DNA of 64,000 nucleotides from the NCBI GenBank assembly GCA_934446465.1, contig CAKSEF010000003.1, positions 1-64,000 on the forward strand. Direction: 5' to 3'. The position numbers were made by a program, and so were the translations under genes. Source of the stretch: an uncultured Oscillospiraceae bacterium (GTDB lineage: Bacteria; Bacillota; Clostridia; Oscillospirales; JAAYXM01). The notes beneath the pieces were generated by a model that saw only the letters and a program-made list of their open reading frames with translations, was not told the DNA's origin and did not search any database. Below, in pieces: positions 51,422 through 61,771 of the stretch. Positions within the stretch are counted from its first letter, which is position 1. Every line of letters begins with the position of its first letter.

Positions 51422-52747
51422 ATGGCAAAGCCTGTTGTTGCAATAGTCGGACGCCCGAATGTCGGAAAATCGATGCTTTTTAATAAGCTTATCGGGAAAC
51501 GTCTTTCGATAGTCGAGGATACCCCCGGCGTAACACGCGACAGATTATACGCTGACTGTGAGTGGAACGGAAGGACTTTCACACTCGTGGATACGGGCGG
51601 AATAGAGCCGAGAACAGACAGCGAAATGCTCAAATTTATGCGAAATCAGGCAGAAATAGCAATAGAAAATGCGGATGTAATCATATTTATGACCGACCTG
51701 AAAACAGGCGTAACATCATCGGATCATGATGTTGCGAGTATGCTTCTGCGCTCAAATAAACCGATTGTCCTCGCCGTTAATAAGGCAGATTCTATCGGCG
51801 CCCCGCCTCCGGAGTTTTATGAATTTTATAACCTCGGAATGGGTGAGCCTATCGCCGTTTCGGCCGTTCACGGACACGGAACGGGCGACCTCCTCGACAA
51901 ATGCTCGGAATACCTCAGCGATGTTGAGGATGCTGAGGAGGAAGGTGAGGGAATCAAGGTCGCGCTTATCGGAAAACCGAATGTAGGAAAGTCCTCGCTT
52001 ACGAACAAAATACTCGGCGAGGAGCGCGTGATTGTGAGCGATGTTGCCGGAACAACGCGCGACGCCGTAGATACCGCATTTGAAAACAAATACGGTAAAT
52101 ATGTCTTTATCGATACCGCCGGAATAAGAAAAAAATCAAAGGTGGACGACGATATTGAGCGTTTCTCTGTGCTTCGCGCCTCGCTTGCCGTGGAACGGAG
52201 CGATGTGTGCCTTATAATGATAGATGCGCGCGAAGGAGTTACCGAACAGGATACAAAGGTTGCGGGAGTCGCACACGATGCGGGCAAAGCGTGCATAATC
52301 GTCGTAAATAAATGGGATTTAGTGGAAAAGGACGACAAGACACTCAGAAAAGAAGAGGAAAAAATACGCACAGACCTTGCATATATGCCGTATGCACCCG
52401 TTATATTCATATCGGCGAAAACAGGGCAGCGCGTGGAAAAACTGTTTGAAATGATTAACTCCGTGTATGCGGAGAGTACAAAACGCATAACCACGGGAAT
52501 GCTAAACAACGTGCTTGCGGATGCTGTCGCAAGGGTACAGCCGCCGACAGACAGGGGCAAGCGCCTTAAGGTATATTATATAACACAGACGGGGACAAAA
52601 CCGCCGAACTTCGTTATCTTCTGTAATGAAACAGCACTGTTCCATTTTTCGTATAAGCGTTATCTTGAGAACAAGATACGCGAAGTGTTCGGATTTGAAG
52701 GAACGCCTATCCGTATAGTGATACGCCAGAAAGGGGAAAACGGCTAA
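51422..52747 (+). CDS. der: Ribosome-assembly GTPase Der (EngA)
   Basis: Der has two GTPase domains in tandem and a KH-like C-terminus; it helps form the 50S subunit. The first P-loop is GRPNVGKSMLFNKL (about 10-17), with DTPGVTRD and DTGG; the second is GKPNVGKSSLTNKILG (about 182), with NKWD and DTAGIRKKSKV. The 441-residue length is normal. AGGAGG precedes the ATG. It follows the DUF512 gene by 11 bases and precedes plsY. Confidence 0.97.
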   Translation: MAKPVVAIVGRPNVGKSMLFNKLIGKRLSIVEDTPGVTRDRLYADCEWNGRTFTLVDTGGIEPRTDSEMLKFMRNQAEIAIENADVIIFMTDLKTGVTSSDHDVASMLLRSNKPIVLAVNKADSIGAPPPEFYEFYNLGMGEPIAVSAVHGHGTGDLLDKCSEYLSDVEDAEEEGEGIKVALIGKPNVGKSSLTNKILGEERVIVSDVAGTTRDAVDTAFENKYGKYVFIDTAGIRKKSKVDDDIERFSVLRASLAVERSDVCLIMIDAREGVTEQDTKVAGVAHDAGKACIIVVNKWDLVEKDDKTLRKEEEKIRTDLAYMPYAPVIFISAKTGQRVEKLFEMINSVYAESTKRITTGMLNNVLADAVARVQPPTDRGKRLKVYYITQTGTKPPNFVIFCNETALFHFSYKRYLENKIREVFGFEGTPIRIVIRQKGENG

Positions 52748-52748
52748 A

Positions 52749-53378
52749 ATGAGCTTGGCATTAAGAATGGCACTGTCGGTAGTATGTGCCTACCTTCTCG
52801 GGAGTCTCAACTTTTCGATTATAATATCAAAGTTTTTTTTGCATAAGGATATAAGGGATTACGGAAGCGGAAACGCGGGAAGTACAAATTCAATGCGCGT
52901 TATGGGTTTTCAAAAGACACTGATTGTCATATTCGGTGATGTTCTTAAGGGCGTTGCGGCAGTTAAGCTCGCGGTCGTATTTGCGGGAGGAGATGCAGAG
53001 ATGCTTGCCGTGTTCGAGGCGGCTGCGGGATTTGCCGTAATTATAGGGCATAGCTTTCCGGTGTTTTTTTCTTTCCGAGGCGGAAAGGGAGTTATGACTA
53101 CGGCCGCCGTAATCGCATGTCTTGATATAACGGTATTCTTCATTGCAATCTCACTGTTTATCGTTATAGTGGCAATATCAAAATATGTCTCGCTCGGTTC
53201 TCTGATTGCAGAGTGGTCTTTGCCAGTGCTGTTCGGCATTTTTAGAGGCTTTTCGGGCGACGGTCTTGTTTTTGTTGTTTTCTCCGCGGTTTTGGCGGCG
53301 TTTGTAACGTTCCAGCACAGGTCGAACATAAAACGTCTTGCCGAAGGCAGCGAGAATAAACTGAGCTTTAAGAAATAA
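52749..53378 (+). CDS. plsY: Glycerol-3-phosphate acyltransferase (PlsY)
   Basis: PlsY makes lysophosphatidic acid from acyl phosphate and glycerol 3-phosphate in the membrane. The 209-residue protein has five or so helices and the three family motifs: SGNAGSTNSMRVMG, GHSFPVFFSFRGGKGV and a third region near ISKYVSLGSL. It starts one base after the der stop. gpsA follows and would supply its glycerol 3-phosphate, the common plsY-gpsA unit. Confidence 0.95.
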   Translation: MSLALRMALSVVCAYLLGSLNFSIIISKFFLHKDIRDYGSGNAGSTNSMRVMGFQKTLIVIFGDVLKGVAAVKLAVVFAGGDAEMLAVFEAAAGFAVIIGHSFPVFFSFRGGKGVMTTAAVIACLDITVFFIAISLFIVIVAISKYVSLGSLIAEWSLPVLFGIFRGFSGDGLVFVVFSAVLAAFVTFQHRSNIKRLAEGSENKLSFKK

Positions 53379-53393
53379 GTTGGAGGTGCCGAT

Positions 53394-54398
53394 TTGAAAA
53401 TCAGTGTTTTAGGCAGCGGCGGATGGGGCACGGCGCTTGCGGTAATGCTTGCAAAAAATGACCACGATGTAACGCTTTGGTCATTTGCCGATGATGAGTA
53501 TGCGCGCCTTTCTAACGACCGCGAAAACAGGGCATTTCTCCCCGGAGTATTGTTTCCCGAGGGACTTTCCTGCACGAATGATATGGCGTGTGTGCAAGAC
53601 TCGGATATGATAGTAACGGCAGTTCCGTCCTTTGCCGTGCGCGAGACAGCGCGTAAACTCGCAAAGCTCATACATAGTGAGCAGATAGTCGTAAACGTCT
53701 CAAAAGGAATAGAAAAAAATACATCAAAACGCCTGTCCGAGGTAATTGCGGACGAGCTTGGCGGAAAAGGAAAGATAGTTGTTCTGTCAGGCCCGTCTCA
53801 TGCGGAAGAAGTGGGGAGGGGTGTCCCTACGTGCGTAATCGCAACTTCAAAATCGTTTGATGCCGCACGAACCGTTCAGGATGCGTTTATGAACGAGCGC
53901 TTCAGAGTGTATATAACCGATGATATGATAGGCGTAGAACTCGGCGCCGCGCTGAAAAACGTAATTGCGCTTGCGGCAGGCATGTGCGACGGCCTTGAAC
54001 TCGGCGATAACTCAAAAGCCGCGCTTATGACGCGCGGACTCGCGGAAACAGCTCGGCTCGGGTGTGCTCTCGGCGGGAAAGAGGAAACATTTGCAGGTCT
54101 TGCGGGACTCGGAGATTTGATTGTTACGTGCGCGTCAATGCACTCACGCAACAGACGCGCGGGAATACTGATAGGGCAGGGATATTCGACCGAAAAAGCC
54201 CTTGAAAAAGTGGGAAGCGTTGTGGAAGGGTATTATGCAACGCAATCCGCATCGGAGCTTGCTAAACGCATGAATATCGAAATGCCTATAACCAATGAGG
54301 TATACAGAGTTTTGTTTGAGGGTGAGGACCCGGAAAAATCACTTTTTAAACTTATGATGCGCGACAAAAAAAGTGAGAGCAATACCGCATGGAAATAA
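53394..54398 (+). CDS. gpsA: Glycerol-3-phosphate dehydrogenase [NAD(P)+]
   Basis: GpsA reduces DHAP to sn-glycerol 3-phosphate for phospholipids. The 334-residue protein has the NAD loop VLGSGGWGTALAVMLAKN, VNVSKGIEKNT, LSGPSHAEEV (substrate lysine nearby) and AALKNVIALAAGM. The start is TTG 53394 behind TGGAGGTG. It closes the DUF512-der-plsY-gpsA unit, with a terminator after it. Confidence 0.97.
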   Translation: MKISVLGSGGWGTALAVMLAKNDHDVTLWSFADDEYARLSNDRENRAFLPGVLFPEGLSCTNDMACVQDSDMIVTAVPSFAVRETARKLAKLIHSEQIVVNVSKGIEKNTSKRLSEVIADELGGKGKIVVLSGPSHAEEVGRGVPTCVIATSKSFDAARTVQDAFMNERFRVYITDDMIGVELGAALKNVIALAAGMCDGLELGDNSKAALMTRGLAETARLGCALGGKEETFAGLAGLGDLIVTCASMHSRNRRAGILIGQGYSTEKALEKVGSVVEGYYATQSASELAKRMNIEMPITNEVYRVLFEGEDPEKSLFKLMMRDKKSESNTAWK

Positions 54399-54402
54399 GA
54401 GG

Positions 54403-54430
54403 ACGACGCGCTTAAGGCGCGTCGTTTTTT
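54403..54430 (+). terminator. Terminator after gpsA
   Basis: A nine-bp stem ACGACGCGC / GCGCGTCGT with a five-base loop, followed by T6. Confidence 0.85.
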
Positions 54431-54432
54431 AC

Positions 54433-54461
54433 TTGTTTGAATGATAAAAAGGTGATATAAT
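54433..54461 (+). promoter_or_regulatory. Promoter of the metF-metH operon
   Basis: TTGTTT (54433-54438), 17-base spacer, TATAAT (54456-54461). The leader is only about 30 bases, so it cannot hold a SAM or cobalamin riboswitch. Confidence 0.65.
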
Positions 54462-54496
54462 ATCTCCAATAACCACGAATACGGAGGACGAGCACG

Positions 54497-55381
54497 ATGA
54501 AAATAAGCAGTCTTTTAAAAGAAAATAAATTTGCATTGTCGTTTGAGGTGTTCCCGCCTAAGACACACGATTCATATGACAGCGTAAAACATGCAACGGA
54601 GGAAATTGCGAAGCTCTCGCCGTCATTTATGAGCGTAACGTACGGAGCAGGCGGAGGAACGAGCAAGTATACGCTTGATATAGCAAAAAATATAAAAGAA
54701 AGCTATGGCGTTTCATCCATAGCTCATCTTACCTGCGTGTCGTCAACCCGCGAAACGGTAACTCAAATGATAGAAAGCTTTAAAAATGCGGGAATAGAGA
54801 ACATAATGGCACTGCGTGGTGATATTCCGCAGGACAGAATGGGAGAGGACAGAAGCGGCTGGAGCTATCACCACGCGACCGAGCTTATACATGACATAAA
54901 AAGCATTTCGCCGAACTTCTGCATCGGCGGTGCATGTTACCCCGAGGTTCACCCGGAAAGCAAAAGCCAAAAAGAAGATATACGCTTTCTGAAGGAAAAA
55001 GTCGATGCAGGATGCGATTTCCTTACCACGCAGATGTTTTTTGACAACAATCTCCTGTACAGCTTCCTGTATAAAATCCGCGAGGCGGGGATAAATGTTC
55101 CGATAATTGCGGGAATTATGCCTATAACGAACGCAAACCAGGTCGAACGCGCGATAAAACTCTCGGGTTCATTCATGCCGCACCGTTTTGTGAGCTTGGT
55201 GGACAGATTCGGAAGCAGTCCCGAGGCTATGAAGCAGGCAGGCATCGCATACGCTACCGACCAGATAATTGACCTTTACGCAAACGGCATATCAAACGTG
55301 CACGTCTATTCGATGAATAAACCGGACGTAGCCGCAAGTATACAGAGAAATCTTTCGTGCATACTGGGTAAGAGCTTATGA
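54497..55381 (+). CDS. metF: Methylenetetrahydrofolate reductase
   Basis: MetF reduces 5,10-methylene-THF to 5-methyl-THF, the methyl donor for MetH. The 294-residue TIM barrel has SFEVFPPKTHDSYDSVKH, SVTYGAGGGTS, AHLTCVSSTR and ALRGDIP, the FAD and folate residues of the family. GGAGGACG precedes the ATG. The stop overlaps the reactivation-domain gene by four bases (ATGA). MetH follows. FolD at 48.4 kb supplies its substrate. Confidence 0.97.
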   Translation: MKISSLLKENKFALSFEVFPPKTHDSYDSVKHATEEIAKLSPSFMSVTYGAGGGTSKYTLDIAKNIKESYGVSSIAHLTCVSSTRETVTQMIESFKNAGIENIMALRGDIPQDRMGEDRSGWSYHHATELIHDIKSISPNFCIGGACYPEVHPESKSQKEDIRFLKEKVDAGCDFLTTQMFFDNNLLYSFLYKIREAGINVPIIAGIMPITNANQVERAIKLSGSFMPHRFVSLVDRFGSSPEAMKQAGIAYATDQIIDLYANGISNVHVYSMNKPDVAASIQRNLSCILGKSL

Positions 55382-55953
55382 CGGTATGCGTCAAAACATA
55401 TACGGATATTCCGTATAACGAAAAGGAAATACTAAGGTATGCGGGTATGCGCGAAAGAACGCCCGAGGTGTCCGCGCTTCTTGCGGAATGTATTGAAGAA
55501 TATGGGAAAACCGTGGGCAGGGTGTGTTATTCCGAACTCGATTTGCAAATCTGCGGTGATACGGTTTCGTTCGGAATAATTAAAACGGACAGCCGCGACC
55601 TTGCAAAGAACCTTGCAGGATGCAGCCGCGTCGTCCTGTTCTGCGCGGGTATAGGCATGGAAACAGACCGTCTGATAAAGAAATACAGTATGGTTTCGGT
55701 TGCAAAATCAGGAATGTTTCAGGCCATTGGAACGGAACGTGTAGAGGCCGTCTGCGATGCCTTCAATGAAGAAATCAGAAAACACGGCAAAACGCACCCG
55801 AGATTCAGTCCGGGATACGGCGATTTGTCGCTTGAAATACAGCGCGATATATTTGCGATGCTTGACTGCCCGAGAAAAATCGGAGTAACTCTCAATGACA
55901 GTCTGCTTATGAGTCCGAGTAAATCGGTAACAGCAATAATCGGCATAGAGTAA
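55378..55953 (+). CDS. Methionine synthase reactivation-domain protein (separate)
   Basis: A 191-residue stand-alone version of the MetH activation (AdoMet-binding) domain. RFSPGYGDLSLEIQ is the family signature near residue 141, and GVTLNDSLLMSPSKSVTAIIGIE near the end is a close match to the end of MetH domains. In E. coli it is the last part of MetH and allows reductive methylation of oxidised cobalamin. Here it is split off and encoded between metF and metH, with MetH lacking it. Start ATG overlaps metF by four bases; 24 bases to metH. Confidence 0.9.
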   Translation: MTVCVKTYTDIPYNEKEILRYAGMRERTPEVSALLAECIEEYGKTVGRVCYSELDLQICGDTVSFGIIKTDSRDLAKNLAGCSRVVLFCAGIGMETDRLIKKYSMVSVAKSGMFQAIGTERVEAVCDAFNEEIRKHGKTHPRFSPGYGDLSLEIQRDIFAMLDCPRKIGVTLNDSLLMSPSKSVTAIIGIE

Positions 55954-55976
55954 TTTGTCTGCGAAAGGAAAAGAGA

Positions 55977-58406
55977 ATGGGAATACGTGAGGATATAAAA
56001 AAATCATTTGTGTGCCTTGACGGAGGAATGGGAACACTTCTCCAAACGCTCGGTCTCCGCGCGGGGGAACTGCCCGAACGCAGAAATATAACGAATCCCG
56101 AGGATATAATAGGCATACACAAGGCTTATTTTGACGCGGGAAGCAATGTTGTAAATACAAATACATTCGGCGCAAACAGCCTCAAGTTTTCTGATTCCGA
56201 GCTTGAGGAAATAATCTGTGCCGCCGTAAAAAACGCAAAAGAAGCGCGTAGGCTTTCGTCGTCCAAAAAGAATATGTATGTCGCACTTGATATAGGCCCG
56301 CTCGGCAAGCTTCTTGCCCCTTACGGAGATTTTGAATTTGAAGAGGCGATAAGCGTGTTTGCCAAGTCAATCCGTCTCGGGGTAAAGTACGGCGTTGACC
56401 TGATAATGATTGAAACAATGAATGACAGTTATGAAACAAAGGCCGCGCTTCTTGCTGCAAAAGAGAATTCAGACCTCCCTGTTTTCGTATCAAATGCCTA
56501 CGGCGAGGACGGAAAGCTTATGACGGGCGCGTCTCCGTCCGCAATGGTTGCAATGCTTGAAGGAATGGGAGCGGACGCTGTCGGCGCAAACTGCTCGCTT
56601 GGCCCGAAGCAGTTAATGGGCGTTGTTCGCGAACTTGTCTCCGCCGCATCTGTTCCCGTGCTCGTAAAACCGAATGCGGGGCTGCCGTGTAATGACGGTG
56701 AGCATACTTTTTACGATGTGAATGACGAAGAGTTTTCAGAGAGCATTGCGGAAATGGCAAGGCTCGGAGCAAATATACTCGGCGGCTGCTGCGGAACCAC
56801 GCCCGAGTATATAAAAAAGACGGTAAAACAGCTTGAAAACATAGCGTTTAAGCCGATAGAAAAAAAGAATAAAACCGTTATTTCAAGTTATACACATTCA
56901 GTCGAAATAGGAAAACGTCCGATACTTATCGGAGAACGGATAAATCCGACGGGAAAGAAGCGCTTCAAACAGGCACTTATGGAAAATGATATAGGATATA
57001 TATTGGGCGAGGGAATAGGGCAGAAGGAGCACGGGGCGCACGTTTTGGATGTCAATGTCGGGCTTCCGAATATTGACGAACCCGATATGCTCGAGCGTGT
57101 GGTGCGCGAGCTTCAGGCAGTCATAAATCTTCCGCTTCAGATAGATACATCGTCTGCCGTAGCAATGGAACGCGCATTGCGAATATACAACGGCAAGGCA
57201 ATAATTAACTCCGTGAACGGGAAGAAGGAAAGCATGGAAACGGTGTTTCCGCTGGTAAAAAAGTACGGAGGAACGGTCGTTGCGCTCACACTCGATGAAG
57301 ACGGAATACCCTCAAATGCCGAAGGAAGAATAAAAATAGCCGAAAAGATACTGAATGTGGCAGAGAAATACGGAATAGACAGAAAGGATATCGTGTTCGA
57401 CACGCTCTGTATGTCGGTAAGCGCAGATACCTCGGCGCCGTCCGCAGCACTTGACTCGCTTGATTATATACGAAACAAAATGGGAGTAAACACCGTTCTC
57501 GGCGTGTCAAATATATCTTTCGGACTTCCGCTGCGTGATGTTGTAAATTCGGCATTTTTCGCATTTGCGCTTGAGCGTGGGCTTTCATCGGCAATCATCA
57601 ATCCGTTTTCAACTGAAATGATGAAAACATATCACACATACAACCTGCTCCACAAAAACGATGAGAACTTCACGGAGTATATCCAATTTGCTGAGAGCAT
57701 AGCCGAGGAGGAAAACGTCAAAAACTCAGTAAAGCCTGTTCGAAAATCCGACGGTGGGGAAAACGGTGATATGTCCGACTTATTCCGCTCAATCGTGAAG
57801 GGGTTGAAAGAACAGGCGCGGAGCATAAGCCGAGAGCTGTTAAAGGACAACGACGCGCTCGATGTTGTGAACCGAGAAATAGTGCCTGCACTCGACTTTG
57901 TCGGCAAAGGCTTTGAAGAAAAGCGGTTTTATCTGCCGCAGCTTCTTATGAGCGCAGATGCGGCCAAATTTGCCTTTGAGGAAGTAAAAGAAAAAATCGT
58001 CTCATCAGGCGAAAAGCAGATAAAAAAAGATAAAATAGTCATAGCTACCGTGCATGGAGACATACACGATATCGGAAAGAATATAGTCAAAGTACTCCTT
58101 GAGAATTATGGATTTCAGGTAATTGACCTTGGGAAGGACGTACCTCCGGAGAAAATTGCCGAGGCAGTAGTGCAGAATAATGCCCCGATGTGCGGACTCA
58201 GTGCACTTATGACGACAACTGTTCCTGCAATGGAAGAAACCATACGGCAGGTAAAAAAAGTAGCACCGACATGCAAGGTAATTGTCGGCGGAGCCGTTCT
58301 CAATCAGGAATACGCCGACAGAATCGGCGCAGATAAGTATTCAAAGGACGCAATGGAAACCGTGCGCTATGCAGAAAACTTAAATAAAAACAGGGCGGTC
58401 AAATGA
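55977..58406 (+). CDS. metH: Cobalamin-dependent methionine synthase without activation domain
   Basis: MetH transfers the methyl of 5-methyl-THF through cobalamin to homocysteine. The 809-residue protein has the homocysteine barrel (1-290; DGGMGTLLQ, GANCSLGP, GGCCGTTPEY zinc cysteines), the folate-binding barrel (about 315-560; GERINPTGKKRFKQAL), the cobalamin cap helices (about 600-690) and the B12 domain (about 690-800; the histidine ligand in HGDIHDIGKNIV). It ends there, so the fourth domain is missing and is given by the gene just upstream. AAAGGA precedes the ATG. A terminator overlaps its end. Confidence 0.96.
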   Translation: MGIREDIKKSFVCLDGGMGTLLQTLGLRAGELPERRNITNPEDIIGIHKAYFDAGSNVVNTNTFGANSLKFSDSELEEIICAAVKNAKEARRLSSSKKNMYVALDIGPLGKLLAPYGDFEFEEAISVFAKSIRLGVKYGVDLIMIETMNDSYETKAALLAAKENSDLPVFVSNAYGEDGKLMTGASPSAMVAMLEGMGADAVGANCSLGPKQLMGVVRELVSAASVPVLVKPNAGLPCNDGEHTFYDVNDEEFSESIAEMARLGANILGGCCGTTPEYIKKTVKQLENIAFKPIEKKNKTVISSYTHSVEIGKRPILIGERINPTGKKRFKQALMENDIGYILGEGIGQKEHGAHVLDVNVGLPNIDEPDMLERVVRELQAVINLPLQIDTSSAVAMERALRIYNGKAIINSVNGKKESMETVFPLVKKYGGTVVALTLDEDGIPSNAEGRIKIAEKILNVAEKYGIDRKDIVFDTLCMSVSADTSAPSAALDSLDYIRNKMGVNTVLGVSNISFGLPLRDVVNSAFFAFALERGLSSAIINPFSTEMMKTYHTYNLLHKNDENFTEYIQFAESIAEEENVKNSVKPVRKSDGGENGDMSDLFRSIVKGLKEQARSISRELLKDNDALDVVNREIVPALDFVGKGFEEKRFYLPQLLMSADAAKFAFEEVKEKIVSSGEKQIKKDKIVIATVHGDIHDIGKNIVKVLLENYGFQVIDLGKDVPPEKIAEAVVQNNAPMCGLSALMTTTVPAMEETIRQVKKVAPTCKVIVGGAVLNQEYADRIGADKYSKDAMETVRYAENLNKNRAVK

Positions 58407-58420
58407 CTGCCCTGTTTTTT
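58386..58420. terminator. Bidirectional terminator between metH and groEL
   Basis: AAACAGGGC pairs with GCCCTGTTT, with a further GTC/GAC pairing, T6 on the plus strand and T5 on the minus strand. It overlaps the metH stop. Confidence 0.8.
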
Positions 58421-58445
58421 GTTATTTAGCTTATGGGGAAAGGAA

Positions 58446-60101
<1,656 letters not shown>

Positions 60102-60119
60102 CTATATAAAGATTATTGA

Positions 60120-60416
<297 letters not shown>

Positions 60417-60427
60417 CTAAATTGCTT

Positions 60428-60454
60428 TTAGCACTCTCGCTGTTTGAGTGCTAA
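60428..60454 (-). promoter_or_regulatory. CIRCE operator (HrcA site)
   Basis: TTAGCACTC-N9-GAGTGCTAA is an exact match to the CIRCE consensus, 24 bases upstream of groES. It binds the heat-shock repressor HrcA; hrcA is not in this window. Confidence 0.97.
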
Positions 60455-60464
60455 CTCTTTGTAT

Positions 60465-60470
60465 ATTATA
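60465..60470 (-). promoter_or_regulatory. -10 box of the groESL promoter
   Basis: A minus-strand TATAAT at 60470-60465 puts the transcription start next to the CIRCE site. A TTGCGA at 60496-60491 is a possible -35 box but at a 20-base spacer. Confidence 0.5.
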
Positions 60471-60547
60471 ATAGACCAACTCGGAATAATTCGCAAATTC
60501 ACAAAATATCAAAAATAAGGAAAAACGGGCAAAATTGGGTAAAAAAC

Positions 60548-60597
60548 AAGATTAGGCGAGATTATTCTCGCACAAATGCAAATAATCTCGCCTAATC
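60548..60597 (-). terminator. Terminator of the PBP1A-methyltransferase operon
   Basis: An 18-bp perfect stem (AGATTAGGCGAGATTATT and complement) with a 14-base loop. On the minus strand a TGTTTTTTA tail follows. It separates this operon from the groESL promoter. Confidence 0.8.
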
Positions 60598-60631
60598 TCT
60601 TGAAATCTCGTTTTTTACAAATTATTAATAT

Positions 60632-61744
60632 TTAGAAATACATATATAACTCGCACTTTATCATGCCGTTGTAAAGTTTTCGCTGTTTTGTGGCTTTTTT
60701 GCCGTAAAAATGCTCAAATTCGGGATGGGAAGTTATTATATAACTTTTAAAGTTCGGGAATTTGAGAATAGCCTTCCCAAAATCTCGGTAAAGCCGTTCG
60801 GAATCCCGCAGTTCGCCGAGACGTTCGCCGTACGGCGGATTAGTTACGATTATACCCTCGTCATTTGCGGGAATAAAGCGCCGTGCATCACATTTTTCAA
60901 ATTTTATGTACCTTGCGACACCGGCTTTTTCGGCGTTTGACCTGGCAAGCTTTAGCAGACTCTCGTCAATGTCGCCGCCCCAAAGCTCGTAATCGCGCGT
61001 AAAAATCTTTGTTTTCGCAGTCTCGCGGCGAGAGTGCCAATCCTCTCTCGGCGATATGGGCCATTTTTCGGCGGCAAATCTGCGAAGAAGTCCGGGCGCT
61101 CTGTTTTCAGCTATCATTGCGGCCTCTATGAGTATAGTGCCGGAACCGCAGAACGGGTCGCAGAAGAACTCACGTCCGCGGTAATGTGATAACTGAACCA
61201 TCGCTGCGGCAAGCGTCTCCCTAAGCGGGGCGGCACCCGCAATGGCGCGGTATCCGCGTTTGTGAAGACCCGCACCCGTGGTGTCTATAAAAAGCATGGC
61301 AGAGTCCTTCATAATTGAAAACTGCACCTGATATTTGCTTCCGCTTTCCTCAAACCAAGAAACACGGTATTTCGATTTCAGTCTCTCAACAATCGCCTTT
61401 TTAATTATGCTTTGACAGTCGGGTACGGAAAAAAGCTTCGAGTTGAGACTGTGGCCCTTTACGGGAAACTCGCCGTCCTTCGGAATGAAATGCTCCCACG
61501 GAAGCGCACGGACTCCGTCAAAGAGCTCGGTAAATGTTGTCGCATTAAAGCTCCCGACAACAAGCAGAACGCGTTCTCCCGTGCGAAGCCAGAGATTTGC
61601 CAACGCCATGTCGGACATGGAACCGTCAAAGAATACTCGGCCGTTTTCGGCCGTTACATTGTCCATGCCGAGCCTTTTAAGTTCGTTTGCGGCAATGCCT
61701 TCAAGTCCGAACAGCGTAGGAACGCAGAAAGTGAATTTTTCCAT
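60632..61744 (-). CDS. THUMP-domain class I RNA methyltransferase (RlmL-type)
   Basis: A 370-residue SAM-dependent methyltransferase that is probably 23S rRNA guanine-N2-specific, by family. Residues about 1-160 include an N-terminal ferredoxin-like and THUMP region (EKFTFCVPTLFGLEGIAANEL). The methyltransferase domain has DPFCGSGTILIEAA (SAM binding) and IVTNPPYGERLG (the N/D-PP-Y catalytic motif). It matches the YpsC/RlmL-N group; whether the target is G2445 cannot be told. The ATG has CGGAG ten bases upstream. It follows PBP1A by 27 bases in the same operon. Confidence 0.88.
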   Translation of the reverse strand: MEKFTFCVPTLFGLEGIAANELKRLGMDNVTAENGRVFFDGSMSDMALANLWLRTGERVLLVVGSFNATTFTELFDGVRALPWEHFIPKDGEFPVKGHSLNSKLFSVPDCQSIIKKAIVERLKSKYRVSWFEESGSKYQVQFSIMKDSAMLFIDTTGAGLHKRGYRAIAGAAPLRETLAAAMVQLSHYRGREFFCDPFCGSGTILIEAAMIAENRAPGLLRRFAAEKWPISPREDWHSRRETAKTKIFTRDYELWGGDIDESLLKLARSNAEKAGVARYIKFEKCDARRFIPANDEGIIVTNPPYGERLGELRDSERLYRDFGKAILKFPNFKSYIITSHPEFEHFYGKKATKQRKLYNGMIKCELYMYF

Positions 61745-61771
61745 AGATAGGTACTCCGATAATCTGTTAAA

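Noticed and set aside
54431..54496. SAM or cobalamin riboswitch before metF
   Set aside because: Only about 30 bases separate the -10 box from the start codon; no conserved riboswitch core fits.
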